Source of the DNA: Thioclava nitratireducens
Lineage (GTDB): Bacteria > Pseudomonadota > Alphaproteobacteria > Rhodobacterales > Rhodobacteraceae
DNA length: 64,000 nucleotides
Direction: 5' to 3'
Assembly (NCBI RefSeq): GCF_001940525.2
Contig: NZ_CP019437.1
Span: forward strand, 2,144,501 to 2,208,500
In this document: positions 45,478 through 53,904 of the stretch, piece after piece
How positions within the stretch are numbered: position 1 is the first letter of the stretch
Layout: every line of letters starts with the position of its first letter
Made by a program: the position numbers and the translations under genes
The notes under the pieces: model-generated
Database searches by the model: none
Told to the model about the DNA's origin: nothing
What the model saw: only the letters and a program-made list of their open reading frames with translations

Positions 45478-45549
45478 ATGACGACAGATGACGCCCTGAT
45501 CCGCGCAGCGAAGCTCTCGGTCGCGCCGATGATGGACTGGACGGATTGA
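45478..45549 (+). pseudogene. displaced 5' fragment of dusA (original start codon)
   Basis: ATG at 45478 opens 23 codons reading [20 protein letters not shown], then WTD and a stop created by island DNA. The [10 protein letters not shown] part is the same as residues 23-32 of the dusA product encoded at 61275. This is the original N-terminal coding end, cut off by integration. Confidence 0.88.
45529..45542 (+). repeat. attL core
   Basis: ATGATGGACTGGAC at the left junction, identical to attR at 61353-61366 and lying in codons for MMDWT of dusA. Similarity between the two sides extends a few bases further with mismatches. Confidence 0.8.
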
Positions 45550-45599
45550 TCGCGGAGAGCCAATAAAACAAGGCGCATTTTAGGACCTGAGTGAGGCGC

Positions 45600-45619
45600 G
45601 TAGCACTTTTGTAGCACTT
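45600..45619 (+). repeat. direct repeats, candidate integrase arm sites (left end)
   Basis: GTAGCACTT occurs at 45600-45608 and 45611-45619, 58 bases inside attL. The same GTAGCAC core appears three times near attR, as expected of arm-type integrase or excisionase sites. Confidence 0.55.
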
Positions 45620-45693
45620 CGTTTCTCAAGATGTCTGTGAAAGGCCCGGTCATACGGAGATCGTCTCAGCATTTCCAAGACCACGCAAGCACG

Positions 45694-45721
45694 AAAAAAG
45701 GGACCGCAGTGCGGTCCCTTT
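45694..45721 (-). terminator. terminator of the PrtN-like gene
   Basis: AAAGGGACCGC, loop of three and GCGGTCCCTTT form an 11-bp stem. On the minus strand it continues into TTTTTT, just after the PrtN-like gene. Confidence 0.82.
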
Positions 45722-45744
45722 CATTTGACTTCCTGATGTTCAGG

Positions 45745-46032
45745 TTACCAGTTCAGAAGCTTTTGCCTCTCGGCCTCTGCAGCGGCTCGTTGATGGGCCA
45801 CGTAAACCGCGAAATCATGAGCGGTAATGACTTTCTTCGCTTTCTGTGAATCCCCGAGCGGAGTAATGATCAGATCGATTGTCCCTGTGTTGCACTTATA
45901 GAGCAACTTGGCTGGCGTCAGATTGAACCAACGATCTGCGAGTTCCTCGATCTCGATCAGAGGAGAGCCATCATACAAGCCCATCAGTTGCAGCTCGAGC
46001 CGCGGAACAAGGGGAGCGAATTTTTCGTTCAT
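45745..46032 (-). CDS. PrtN-family (pyocin activator-like) transcriptional regulator
   Basis: 95 residues. The pattern LQLMGLYDGSPLIEIEELADRWFNLTPAKLLYKCNTGTIDLIITPLGDSQKAKKVITAHDFAVYVAHQR, here named by its ends only, matches PrtN-like proteins: a winged-helix-type core with a conserved DSQKA segment. ATG at 46032 follows GAGGT; the longer open frame upstream is not family-like. PrtN itself activates pyocin genes, but no pyocin is present, so here it probably controls island genes or acts as a recombination factor near attL. Confidence 0.72.
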   Translation of the reverse strand: MNEKFAPLVPRLELQLMGLYDGSPLIEIEELADRWFNLTPAKLLYKCNTGTIDLIITPLGDSQKAKKVITAHDFAVYVAHQRAAAEAERQKLLNW

Positions 46033-46368
46033 TTTTACCTCATGTGAACGCTTTCCGGTGGAGCCTTCCCGTCCGCAACGCGCTGCCTGAAATAGCTTAC
46101 AGCTGGACGTTAGGCACCTCCGCCTGTGCCGACGAGATACCGCAGGTTCAGTGCACTTGGCGAATCGAGTCAAACCAGTTCCCGGAGGAGCATTGTGTCG
46201 CCGAATGTAAGTGTTCCAAGGTGAGCATTTTTCGCTTGAAGTGCCTTCTGGACCGGAAATCTCGTTGAGAGCGTTGGGGTGACGAAGTCCTTGGGAACAA
46301 ACGGAAGAATGAGGAACGCAAGATTGCGACGCCGACTCTATGACTTGCCACGACGAACGACCCACGCC
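46033..46368. other. 336 bases without a recognised gene
   Basis: It lies between the PrtN-like start and the end of the ankyrin gene. Short frames exist on both strands, but none has a ribosome-binding site or a recognisable product. It may hold the PrtN-like promoter. Confidence 0.5.
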
Positions 46369-48377
46369 TCACTCGCGAGAACGGATGTCAGCACCATGAT
46401 CGAGGAGAGTTTTCAGGAGCCACTCGTCTCCGATCTCGACAGCATAGAGGAAGGGCGTCATTTCGTGATGTTCAACGCGTTGGTTTGGATCAGCGCCAGC
46501 TTCCAGGAGCAGTGTCAAAATCTCTTTGGCCCCCGTGTGTTTATTGGGTGTGCGGCAGAAGCTCTTGGCAAGGCCATGCATCAATCCTGGATACTTTCCG
46601 AGGCTCTGGACAATCACATCTGCCTGCTCGGAAACGAATGGCGAGTTACTTGGCAACAACGGAGCAGGGATGCGGTCGATGTTGCGCGCAACTGCGTTCG
46701 GGTCGCGGAGGTTAGCGATAATTCGTTTGGCCGAGGAAAAGCCATCGACCGCGTTGTATAGTGGGCTCTGACCACGCCTTCCGGGAAGCTCGATATCCGC
46801 TCCCTTCACTATTAGGGCCTGCACCCAGTCCGGACGACATTTCGAGATCGCTTCGTGGAGCGGGCTGTGTCCTTTTTTGTGCGTGTATTGATGGTTTTTT
46901 TGGAAGTGACCGCGATCAGCTCATCGACACACGCATCGTCGCCCTCTTGAATGGCGCAAAGAAGGGCCGAACCATTACTGGCGTCCAGCATTTCTGGATC
47001 TGCTCCCGCAGCAAGAAGGGCGTTCACCTTGTCTGCTTGGCCCAGGCTGGCAAAGAGCGCGAGCTGCGGTGTTCGTGTTGGGCCAAATCCTTTGAAAAGC
47101 CGGTTCGGGTTCCGTAAGTCGGGTTTTCGGCTTCGCCAGTCATCCAAGTTAAGAGAATATTTTCCGACCGGGTTCGTATTTTGAGATGATTCAGCTTCGG
47201 GAAAGGGATCTGGAAATTCACGCATTAAGGAGAGGGCTGGGTCCGGGATCGATACCTGAAGTTCCAGTGCTTCAGCCCACCCCTTCCAGTGCGTTGCCGT
47301 CGTTTTCTTACCTCCCGCAGCTGCGACGATCAGCAAATGGTGAAGGCTTGTTTTCAACTGCACGGCGCTGCGGAACAGGAACCAATTCGCGGCACCCTCG
47401 AAAGCTTCGATTGCTTCATCGATCAGCCCCATCTGGACGAAGTAGCGCCCCCGCAACGCGCCCAACCCTGCAAGGCGCGGCTGGCCGGAGAGCGCCAAGT
47501 CAAGTTCACCCAGACATTCTTTAGCTTTCTTCGCATCACCTGGTTCTTTGCGACGATTTGGATCGGTGACATCGAGCAGGATGTTCGCTGCTTCATCCAT
47601 ACCTGGCGAAAGCTTACAACACGCAGCGTATTTCCCTGTTTGCAGTTCCTCTATCTCGTGGCGTATGCGAAATAGATTAATCGGTAGCGCTTGTTCAAGC
47701 GTGTGCTGGCTTGGGTCTACGATCGCGAGGTTACAGTAGTTTTCGTAAAGGTGAACGAGGAGCAGCGCGCGACCGAAGCGTTGATCCCAGTGCTCCATGA
47801 GCCGCAAGATCGTGTCCGTTCGCATCTGGTGCTTGGACGCGGTCCAACCGCGCAGAAGGCGGTCCCAGTGCTCGCCTTCACGACGGAGGCCGGTGATTTC
47901 GCTGAGTTCTCGCGCGAGAACGCTCGGGTTGTGGTCTTTCAGACGTGATTGCCAAAGCAGTGCTGTCGCCGTGGACGGTCGTCCGAGAATTTCGTCGGCA
48001 GAGACACCCATCCCTTGGAGTGTCGCATCGAAGAGAGCGAAGAAGAAACCAGCGGCGATCCGATCGAAAAGTTGGCGAATGGCGACCGCGGGGATCGCAC
48101 CGCAATCGAGGTGCAAACAAAGCGCGATATAGCCTTCAAGTGCTGAACGAATGTCATTGTCCCACGTGGCGGTGTTGCCATTGGCAGCTCGAAAGCGCTT
48201 CAACTTGCCGTCGAGAATATCCATCGCGGCGTCGACTGAGAGCGGCTTCCCCGTGCGCATTCTCTGCAGGCGTTTCTTCAGTTCCGGATTTGCCTGATCG
48301 TCCACATGAGAGAGATTTCGAACCAGGAAGGCGACGATCTCCGACGGTTGAGGGATTGGCGTAAGATCATGGGTCAT
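46369..48377 (-). pseudogene. ankyrin-repeat protein gene with one frameshift
   Basis: Read from ATG at 48377, the first ~500 residues give a helical N-terminal domain of unknown family and then ankyrin repeats (QLALFASLGQADKVNALLAAGADPEM). The frame then runs off at INTRTKK. One base later the ankyrin pattern continues in another frame (GHSPLHEAI, then KGADIELPGRRGQSPLYNAVDG and LLLEAGADPNQ) to the stop at 46369. A six-base A run (plus strand T 46873-46878) is one base short. The whole would be about 670 residues. It is either a sequencing error or a real break. It overlaps the HicA-like gene and is probably its operon partner. Ankyrin repeats suggest protein binding; the function is unknown. 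Confidence 0.75.
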
Positions 48378-48601
48378 GCAAATTCTCCCGTCGAAATTGT
48401 CTCTGATTGAATTCTTGAACGGCGGATCTGTCCGCGAAAATTTTGAAAGGCGCGTCGATCGCCGGGGCTCCGAGAGAACACGACTCTGGCCCCGCAGGGT
48501 AGAATGAGCTTCCCGTGCTTGGAGCCGCGAGCGTATCTCGCTCCGTTGCGCAATTCCTGCCGGACGAGGCGATCAATGTCCTTGTTGCTTGAATAAGTCA
48601 T
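48374..48601 (-). CDS. small HicA-like protein
   Basis: 75 residues from ATG at 48601; an earlier ATG at 48655 is less likely. The core RQELRNGARYARGSKHGKLI followed by LPCGARVVFSRSPGDRRAFQNFRGQIRR resembles HicA-type double-stranded-RNA-binding toxins: a Gly-Ser-x-His segment, a beta hairpin and a C-terminal helix. No HicB partner lies next to it. Its stop overlaps the start of the ankyrin gene (ATGA), so the two are made together. Confidence 0.55.
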   Translation of the reverse strand: MTYSSNKDIDRLVRQELRNGARYARGSKHGKLILPCGARVVFSRSPGDRRAFQNFRGQIRRSRIQSETISTGEFA

Positions 48602-48651
48602 GGCGTGTGCCTGTGCAAAGGGGTGACGACAAAGCCGCCACCCCAAGTATT

Positions 48652-48807
48652 TCATTTCTTCGGCGACGGTTTTGCGGCATTGGCTGCCGCGGCAGCCATC
48701 GCACGCGTCGTGAAGCTGCCTTTGGCCGTCTGGCCGCCGTTCGACTTGGCTTCGGCCGATTGAATGCGTTTGACTGCCGACATGGTCATGGGTTTCGATT
48801 TCGACAT
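48652..48807 (-). CDS. small basic protein of 51 residues
   Basis: Start ATG at 48807 has AAGGAA upstream. The product begins MSKSKPMTMSAVKRIQSAEA, followed by KSNGGQTAKGSFTTRAMAAAAANAAK, and is rich in Ala, Lys and Ser. The layout (SAVxRIQSAxAKxNGGQxxKGSFxxRAxxAAAxN) recurs in small proteins of mobile elements, to my recollection, but has no assigned function. It is divergent from hsdM and lies before the HicA-like gene. Confidence 0.6.
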   Translation of the reverse strand: MSKSKPMTMSAVKRIQSAEAKSNGGQTAKGSFTTRAMAAAAANAAKPSPKK

Positions 48808-49053
48808 ATCAGTTCCTTTCGTTTGCGATGCTCGCTTTTCTCCTGAAAGCGGCTCGGGAAGATACGGAAGTGTTGGGGACACGAATTCCGGATTTTACAT
48901 AGGCCACTGTTAGACCACGGTTTTCTTGCCCCCGGGCGAGGTCACATTTCCCCTAAAAAGCTCGCGCTCAGGTTGCCAACGCCACGTCCACAGGGCATCA
49001 ATCGACATAAGAAAACAACGCATTGGCGGGTGGCGCCAAAGGGGAGGGGGGTC

Positions 49054-50574
49054 ATGTCGATCGAGACGACGCTATTTGCGGCCGCGGACAAGATGCGCGG
49101 GTCGATGGACCCGGGCGAATACAAGCATGTGGCGCTCGGCCTGCTGTTCCTGCGCTATATCGGCGTCGCGTTTCAGCGCAAATATGACGAGCTTCTGCCC
49201 GAGGGGCAGGAGATCGCCGAGGATGTCGATGAATACCTTGCCGACGGTATTTTCTGGGTGCCGGAACCGGCGCGTTGGAAGACGCTTTCCGCAAATGCGA
49301 AGGACCCGAAGATTGGCGTTCAGGTCGACAACGCGATGCGTGCGATCGAGGCTGAGAATGAGCAGCTCAAGGGCGCGCTCCCCAAGGTCTTCGGTCGCGA
49401 GGCGCTCGATCCCGCCATCGTCACCGGGCTGATCGACCTGTTCTCGAACATTAAGTTCGACGGCACACCCAAGGATTTCGACCTGATCGGTCGGATCTAC
49501 GAATATTTCATCTCGGAGTTCGCCAGCAACGAGGGCAAGCGTGGCGGTGATTTCCACACGCCGAAACCCGTGGTCGAACTGATCGTCGATATGATCGAGC
49601 CGATGAAGGGCCGCCTTTACGAGCCATGCTGCGGCTCAGGCTCCTTCATGGTGCAGTCCGAGCGCTTCCTCGAGCATCATTCAGGCCGCCGCGCTGACCT
49701 TGCCATCTACGGGCAGGAGCGCAACCACACCACCTACGGCCTTGCGCGCATGAACCTCGCAATCCGGGGCATCGTCGCCAACATCCAGTGGAACGCTGAA
49801 GGCACGCTTTTGCGTGACGCCTTCCCGGATGAGAAGTTCGACTTCGTCATGGCCAACCCGCCCTTCAACATCTCGGACTGGTCGGGCGACATCCTGGCCG
49901 AGGATCGGCGCTGGAAATACGGCACGCCGCCGGTCGGCAATGCGAATTTTGCCTGGATGCAGCACATCTACGACAAGCTGGGCAGCACCGGCATCGCAGG
50001 CGTGGTCATGGCGAACGGCTCGATGTCGTCTGTGTCGAGCGGCGAGGGCGACATTCGCCGCGCCATGGTCGAAGGTGGCGCGGTGGATGCGATGATCGCG
50101 CTGCCGGGTCAACTGTTCTACGGGACGCAGATCCCGGCCTGCATCTGGATCTTGGCGAAGGACAAGTCGAACGGGATCGCAAAGGACGCCAAACTGCGCG
50201 ACCGGCGAGGTCAGGTGCTGTTCATCGACGCCCGCAAGATGGGCGCGCTGGTGCCCGGATCGCGCAAACAGAAGGAGCTGTCGCGCGAGGAGATTGAGCG
50301 CATCGCCGCCGCCTACCACGCTTGGCGCGGCGAGCCAGACGCGGGCGCCTATGCCGACGAGCCGGGCTTCTGCAAGGCGGCCTCCATGGAGGAGATCGCC
50401 AAGCACGACTACGTCCTGACCCCGGGCCGTTATGTCGGCGCCAGCGCGGCCGAGGAGGATGGCGAGCCTTTCGAGGAGAAGTTCGAGCGGCTGACTGCGG
50501 AGCTCCGGGCGCAGTTTGCCGAGGGGAGGCGGTTGGAGCAGGAGATCGAGGCGCGGTTGGAGGCCTTGGAATGA
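49054..50574 (+). CDS. hsdM: type I restriction-modification DNA methyltransferase HsdM
   Basis: 506 residues from ATG at 49054, behind GGGGAGGGGGG. The N-terminal HsdM domain (ADKMRGSMDPGEYKHVALGLLFLRYI) precedes the N6-adenine methyltransferase domain. GDFHTPKPVVELIVDM (about 165-180), EPCCGSGSF (190-198, SAM motif I) and NPPF (268-271, catalytic) are present. It methylates adenine in the site chosen by HsdS. Its stop overlaps hsdS (ATGA). Confidence 0.96.
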   Translation: MSIETTLFAAADKMRGSMDPGEYKHVALGLLFLRYIGVAFQRKYDELLPEGQEIAEDVDEYLADGIFWVPEPARWKTLSANAKDPKIGVQVDNAMRAIEAENEQLKGALPKVFGREALDPAIVTGLIDLFSNIKFDGTPKDFDLIGRIYEYFISEFASNEGKRGGDFHTPKPVVELIVDMIEPMKGRLYEPCCGSGSFMVQSERFLEHHSGRRADLAIYGQERNHTTYGLARMNLAIRGIVANIQWNAEGTLLRDAFPDEKFDFVMANPPFNISDWSGDILAEDRRWKYGTPPVGNANFAWMQHIYDKLGSTGIAGVVMANGSMSSVSSGEGDIRRAMVEGGAVDAMIALPGQLFYGTQIPACIWILAKDKSNGIAKDAKLRDRRGQVLFIDARKMGALVPGSRKQKELSREEIERIAAAYHAWRGEPDAGAYADEPGFCKAASMEEIAKHDYVLTPGRYVGASAAEEDGEPFEEKFERLTAELRAQFAEGRRLEQEIEARLEALE

Positions 50575-51896
50575 GTGAGGAACAACACCCGACAACTATC
50601 GGTGACGTTCTTACTGAGTTCGGCGGTGAAGTGAAAACCGGGCCGTTTGGCACTGCACTGAAGGCTTCTGAGTATACTAACTCTGGCGTCCCTGTCATTT
50701 CGGTCGGTGAAATCGGGCACGGCGTGATCCACCTCCATGATCGCACCCCATTTGTCGATGAAGCCGTTACGACGCGGCTCCCAGAATACGTCTTGCGGGA
50801 GGGCGATATTGTTTTCGCTCGTAAGGGTAGTGTCGATCGGACTGCTCTTATTGGCCAGCGAGAAGCTGGATGGTTTCTTGGTTCGGACGGCATTCGCTTG
50901 CGGCTTCCCAGCACAGTATCTTCGCGATTTGTGCGCTATTGGATCGGCTCGCCCATAGTTCGGGATTGGCTGATCCAAAATTCGACTGGGTCCACCATGG
51001 CCTCACTCAATCAGGCGACGATCAAGCGGCTTCCCATTTCATTGCCGAACCTGAAGACCCAGATTTCAATATCGAGGACCCTCGGCGCCCTCGACGACAA
51101 GATCGAGCTGAACCGCCGGATGAGCGCGACGCTGGAGGAGATGGCGCGGGCGCTTTATCGGTCCTGGTTCGTGGATTTCGACCCCGTCCACGCCCGCGCC
51201 CTCGGCCAGCCCCCCGCCCACATGGACGCCGCCACCGCAGCCCTCTTCCCCGACAGCTTCGGCCCCGACGGCCTGCCGAAGGGGTGGGACATGTCCACCA
51301 TCGGCGAGGTGGCCGAGACAGGTGGCGGCGCAACCCCGAAGACAAAGGAGCCGAGCTTCTGGGATGGCCCGCACCGTTGGGCGACGCCTCGGGACTTGTC
51401 AAAACTCGGCCAGCCCGTCCTGTTCGAGACGGACAGGACACTGACCGATGCCGGGCTCGCCAAGATATCCTCGGGCCTCTCCCCGGCCGGAACCGTCCTT
51501 CTGTCGTCGCGTGCTCCCATCGGATACGTCGCCATTGCGCAGAACCCGGTTGCGGTGAACCAGGGTTTCATCGCTCTGCGCGAAACCGCCCGGATTTCCT
51601 CAGTCGAAGCGTATTTCTGGGTTCAGTCGAACATGGACGCGATCCTTGCGAACGCGAACGGATCGACCTTCCAGGAGATTTCGAAGAAGAATTTCCGGCC
51701 GCTACCATGCGTCGTCGCACCAGACCCGGTCCGGAGCGCATTCCGCGACCTCGCCGGAACATGGTTTGATCGGGTTGCGGGGCTCTGCGCCGAGAGCGCG
51801 AACCTCGCTGCCCTCCGAGACGCCCTGCTCCCCCGCCTCATGTCCGGCGAACTCCGCATCCGCGATGCCGAGAAACAGGTTGAGGAGGTTGTATGA
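50571..51896 (+). CDS. hsdS: type I restriction-modification specificity subunit HsdS
   Basis: 441 residues. Two target-recognition domains are visible: the first begins TIGDVLTEFGGEVKTGPFGTALKASEY, the second DMSTIGEVAETGGGATPKTKEPSFW. Each is followed by a long conserved helix (ISRTLGALDDKIELNRRMSATLEEMARALYRSWFVDF, and LAALRDALLPRLMSGELRI). It sets the bipartite DNA site. Codon use and G+C drop in the first domain, as usual for exchangeable domains. It overlaps hsdM and the next gene by four bases each. Confidence 0.95.
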   Translation: MSEEQHPTTIGDVLTEFGGEVKTGPFGTALKASEYTNSGVPVISVGEIGHGVIHLHDRTPFVDEAVTTRLPEYVLREGDIVFARKGSVDRTALIGQREAGWFLGSDGIRLRLPSTVSSRFVRYWIGSPIVRDWLIQNSTGSTMASLNQATIKRLPISLPNLKTQISISRTLGALDDKIELNRRMSATLEEMARALYRSWFVDFDPVHARALGQPPAHMDAATAALFPDSFGPDGLPKGWDMSTIGEVAETGGGATPKTKEPSFWDGPHRWATPRDLSKLGQPVLFETDRTLTDAGLAKISSGLSPAGTVLLSSRAPIGYVAIAQNPVAVNQGFIALRETARISSVEAYFWVQSNMDAILANANGSTFQEISKKNFRPLPCVVAPDPVRSAFRDLAGTWFDRVAGLCAESANLAALRDALLPRLMSGELRIRDAEKQVEEVV

Positions 51897-52750
51897 CGCT
51901 GACGTCTGGAGATTTTCGAGTCTACATGCGCCAGCTCGCGGGGTGGGTCTGGAAAGAGCAATCCGCAGCGCACCAGTTCGGATTGTCATTGCAGGAAGAA
52001 ACGATAACCGAGGTGCTTCTACTGGAGATGGCTCGGAAGCTATCACCACTCGGATTGAGCGTTCGTATGTTTTCCAAGGCTCAGGAGGGTGGCCGAGTTC
52101 GAAAGACAAAAGGCGTTGCGCCCGGCGGGGTGGAGGCAGAAGCCGAAGAAGTCGTTATCGAAGCGGAGGGGGCAGACTGGGAATGGTTCTTCGAGGGGCC
52201 AGGCGGGTGCATGGCCAGCTTTCGAGTTCAGGCGAAGAAGCTCTACAAAGACAACCCGATCAAAGATGGGAGATACGGTGGCTTCAAGCCTGGAGACCGT
52301 CAGATCCAAGATCTCATCGACCGAGCAATGGGCAGTAACCCGATCTACGTTCTTTATAACCATCCCGACGTCCGTAATAGCTCTCTTTTTGGCCCCTCGC
52401 GTCAGCCTGACTTCTTCGGACGTGATTGTTGGGGGTGTGCAGTGACGACCGCTCAGTTCATGAAACACGCTACCTCGGAGAAATTGGACGCGATTAAGCC
52501 AGGGATGGTTCCTTGGCATCGCTTTTTCAGTATTGGACAGCCATGCAGGCCCAAAGGTGCAATGAATGAGATTGCCAAAAGCGCTGCGCTGCCGGATGGG
52601 GAAGAAGCTCAGACTTTTATTCCAGCAAAAAGACGCCCAGACTGGGTTGATATGTTGTCTGAAGGAGCAACCGGACTCACCGATCTCCTTGTTGAAAGGC
52701 AGCTTCAAGGCGTTGCACACATAGATTTTTCCAAAATTCGAGAAGTTTGA
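51893..52750 (+). CDS. DUF6615-like, probable PD-(D/E)xK-type nuclease embedded in the R-M operon
   Basis: 285 residues. The pattern SLQEETITEVLLLEMARKL, then GADWEWFF and FRVQAKKLYKD fits the DUF6615 group as I remember it. The residues E36, D95 and Q113-x-K115 form an E-D-QxK set like the active site of PD-(D/E)xK nucleases. A CWGC pair sits near residue 180. The gene overlaps hsdS (ATGA) and the next gene (TGATG), so it is made with the R-M enzymes. It is not a standard type I subunit. Its nuclease role is inferred. Confidence 0.6.
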   Translation: MTLTSGDFRVYMRQLAGWVWKEQSAAHQFGLSLQEETITEVLLLEMARKLSPLGLSVRMFSKAQEGGRVRKTKGVAPGGVEAEAEEVVIEAEGADWEWFFEGPGGCMASFRVQAKKLYKDNPIKDGRYGGFKPGDRQIQDLIDRAMGSNPIYVLYNHPDVRNSSLFGPSRQPDFFGRDCWGCAVTTAQFMKHATSEKLDAIKPGMVPWHRFFSIGQPCRPKGAMNEIAKSAALPDGEEAQTFIPAKRRPDWVDMLSEGATGLTDLLVERQLQGVAHIDFSKIREV

Positions 52751-53904
52751 TGTTCCAGATCGACCGTTCCGCAAACCGCCTGCGCAAACTCGAGCGCACG
52801 AGTTTCTCCGAGGTGGGATTTCGGGAGCGGGAGCATCTACAGGAATGGTTAGCCTCGATGCCCGATGCGCTATGCGAGGCGATGAGTGAGGGCGAGGAGG
52901 GGCTGCTGATCATCCAGAAGGAGTTCGACGGGTTCGACGGGACGCGCGAGCGACTCGATCTGTTGGCGCTCGATCGGAACGGGCAGCTGGTGGTTATCGA
53001 GAACAAGCTCGACGATTCCGGGCGCGATGTCGTCTGGCAGGCCCTGAAATACGCGGCCTATTGCTCGAGCCTGAAGAAGGCCGAGATCGTCGGCGTCTAT
53101 CAGCAATATCTCGACAAGCAGGGCGGCGGAGACGCTGCGGGGGCGATCTGTGAATTCCTCGGGGAGGACACGCTCGATGAAGTCGTGCTGAATGACGGCA
53201 CTAACCAACGCGTGGTGTTCATCGCCGCGAATTTCCGGCGCGAGGTGACTGCGACGGTGCTTTGGTTGCGCGAGCACCAGATCGACGCGCGCTGTATCAA
53301 GGTGGTGCCCTACAAGTTCGACGAAGAAATCTTCGTCGACCTGCAGCAGGTGATCCCGACACCCGAGGCCGCCGATTATATGATCAAGATGGCCGAGAAG
53401 GACAGCGAGGAAAAATCGGCTAAGGGTGCGCAGCGGCGTAGCCATACTCTGCGCTTGGCATTCTGGACAAAGGCGCTTGAACAACTTGGGACGCGTGGAA
53501 GCCAGCGATTCCAAAGCGTTGGCCCATCCCGCGAGAACTGGATCAGCTGCGGCACGGGGATATCAGGCTGTCCGCTTTCTCTGGTTTTCTCGCAGACCGA
53601 AGCGCGCGTAGAAATTGTTCTGCAGCGCCCAGAAAAGGCCGAAAACAAATGGCTTTTCGACCAGCTGCTTGAAAAACGCGAGAGTATCGAAGAAAAATTC
53701 GGAGCGTCTTTGGAGTGGGACCGGAAGGAAGGCCTGAATCGAGCCCTCATTCAGACACGGCACCCGTTTGACGGCTTTTCGGAAGAGAATTGGCCCGAGA
53801 TGATCCAATGGTTGGGCGATACCTATGAGAAGATCGAAGAGGCGTTTTCGGGGGATCTGGCTGATCTGAACCGTCGGTTGAAGGCTGGCGAGGCAAAGCT
53901 CTGA
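52750..53904 (+). CDS. DUF4268 protein with an N-terminal nuclease-like domain
   Basis: 384 residues from ATG at 52750 in the overlap with the gene before. The N-terminal half has [24 protein letters not shown]70, then E84-N-K86, the PD-(D/E)xK pattern seen in NucS/RecB-like nucleases, with Q97 and Y101 behind. The C-terminal half ([12 protein letters not shown] onward) is the DUF4268 domain, common in restriction and defence loci. It overlaps hsdR by one base. It may bind or cleave DNA or act as a regulator of the R-M system; this is inferred. Confidence 0.75.
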   Translation: MFQIDRSANRLRKLERTSFSEVGFREREHLQEWLASMPDALCEAMSEGEEGLLIIQKEFDGFDGTRERLDLLALDRNGQLVVIENKLDDSGRDVVWQALKYAAYCSSLKKAEIVGVYQQYLDKQGGGDAAGAICEFLGEDTLDEVVLNDGTNQRVVFIAANFRREVTATVLWLREHQIDARCIKVVPYKFDEEIFVDLQQVIPTPEAADYMIKMAEKDSEEKSAKGAQRRSHTLRLAFWTKALEQLGTRGSQRFQSVGPSRENWISCGTGISGCPLSLVFSQTEARVEIVLQRPEKAENKWLFDQLLEKRESIEEKFGASLEWDRKEGLNRALIQTRHPFDGFSEENWPEMIQWLGDTYEKIEEAFSGDLADLNRRLKAGEAKL

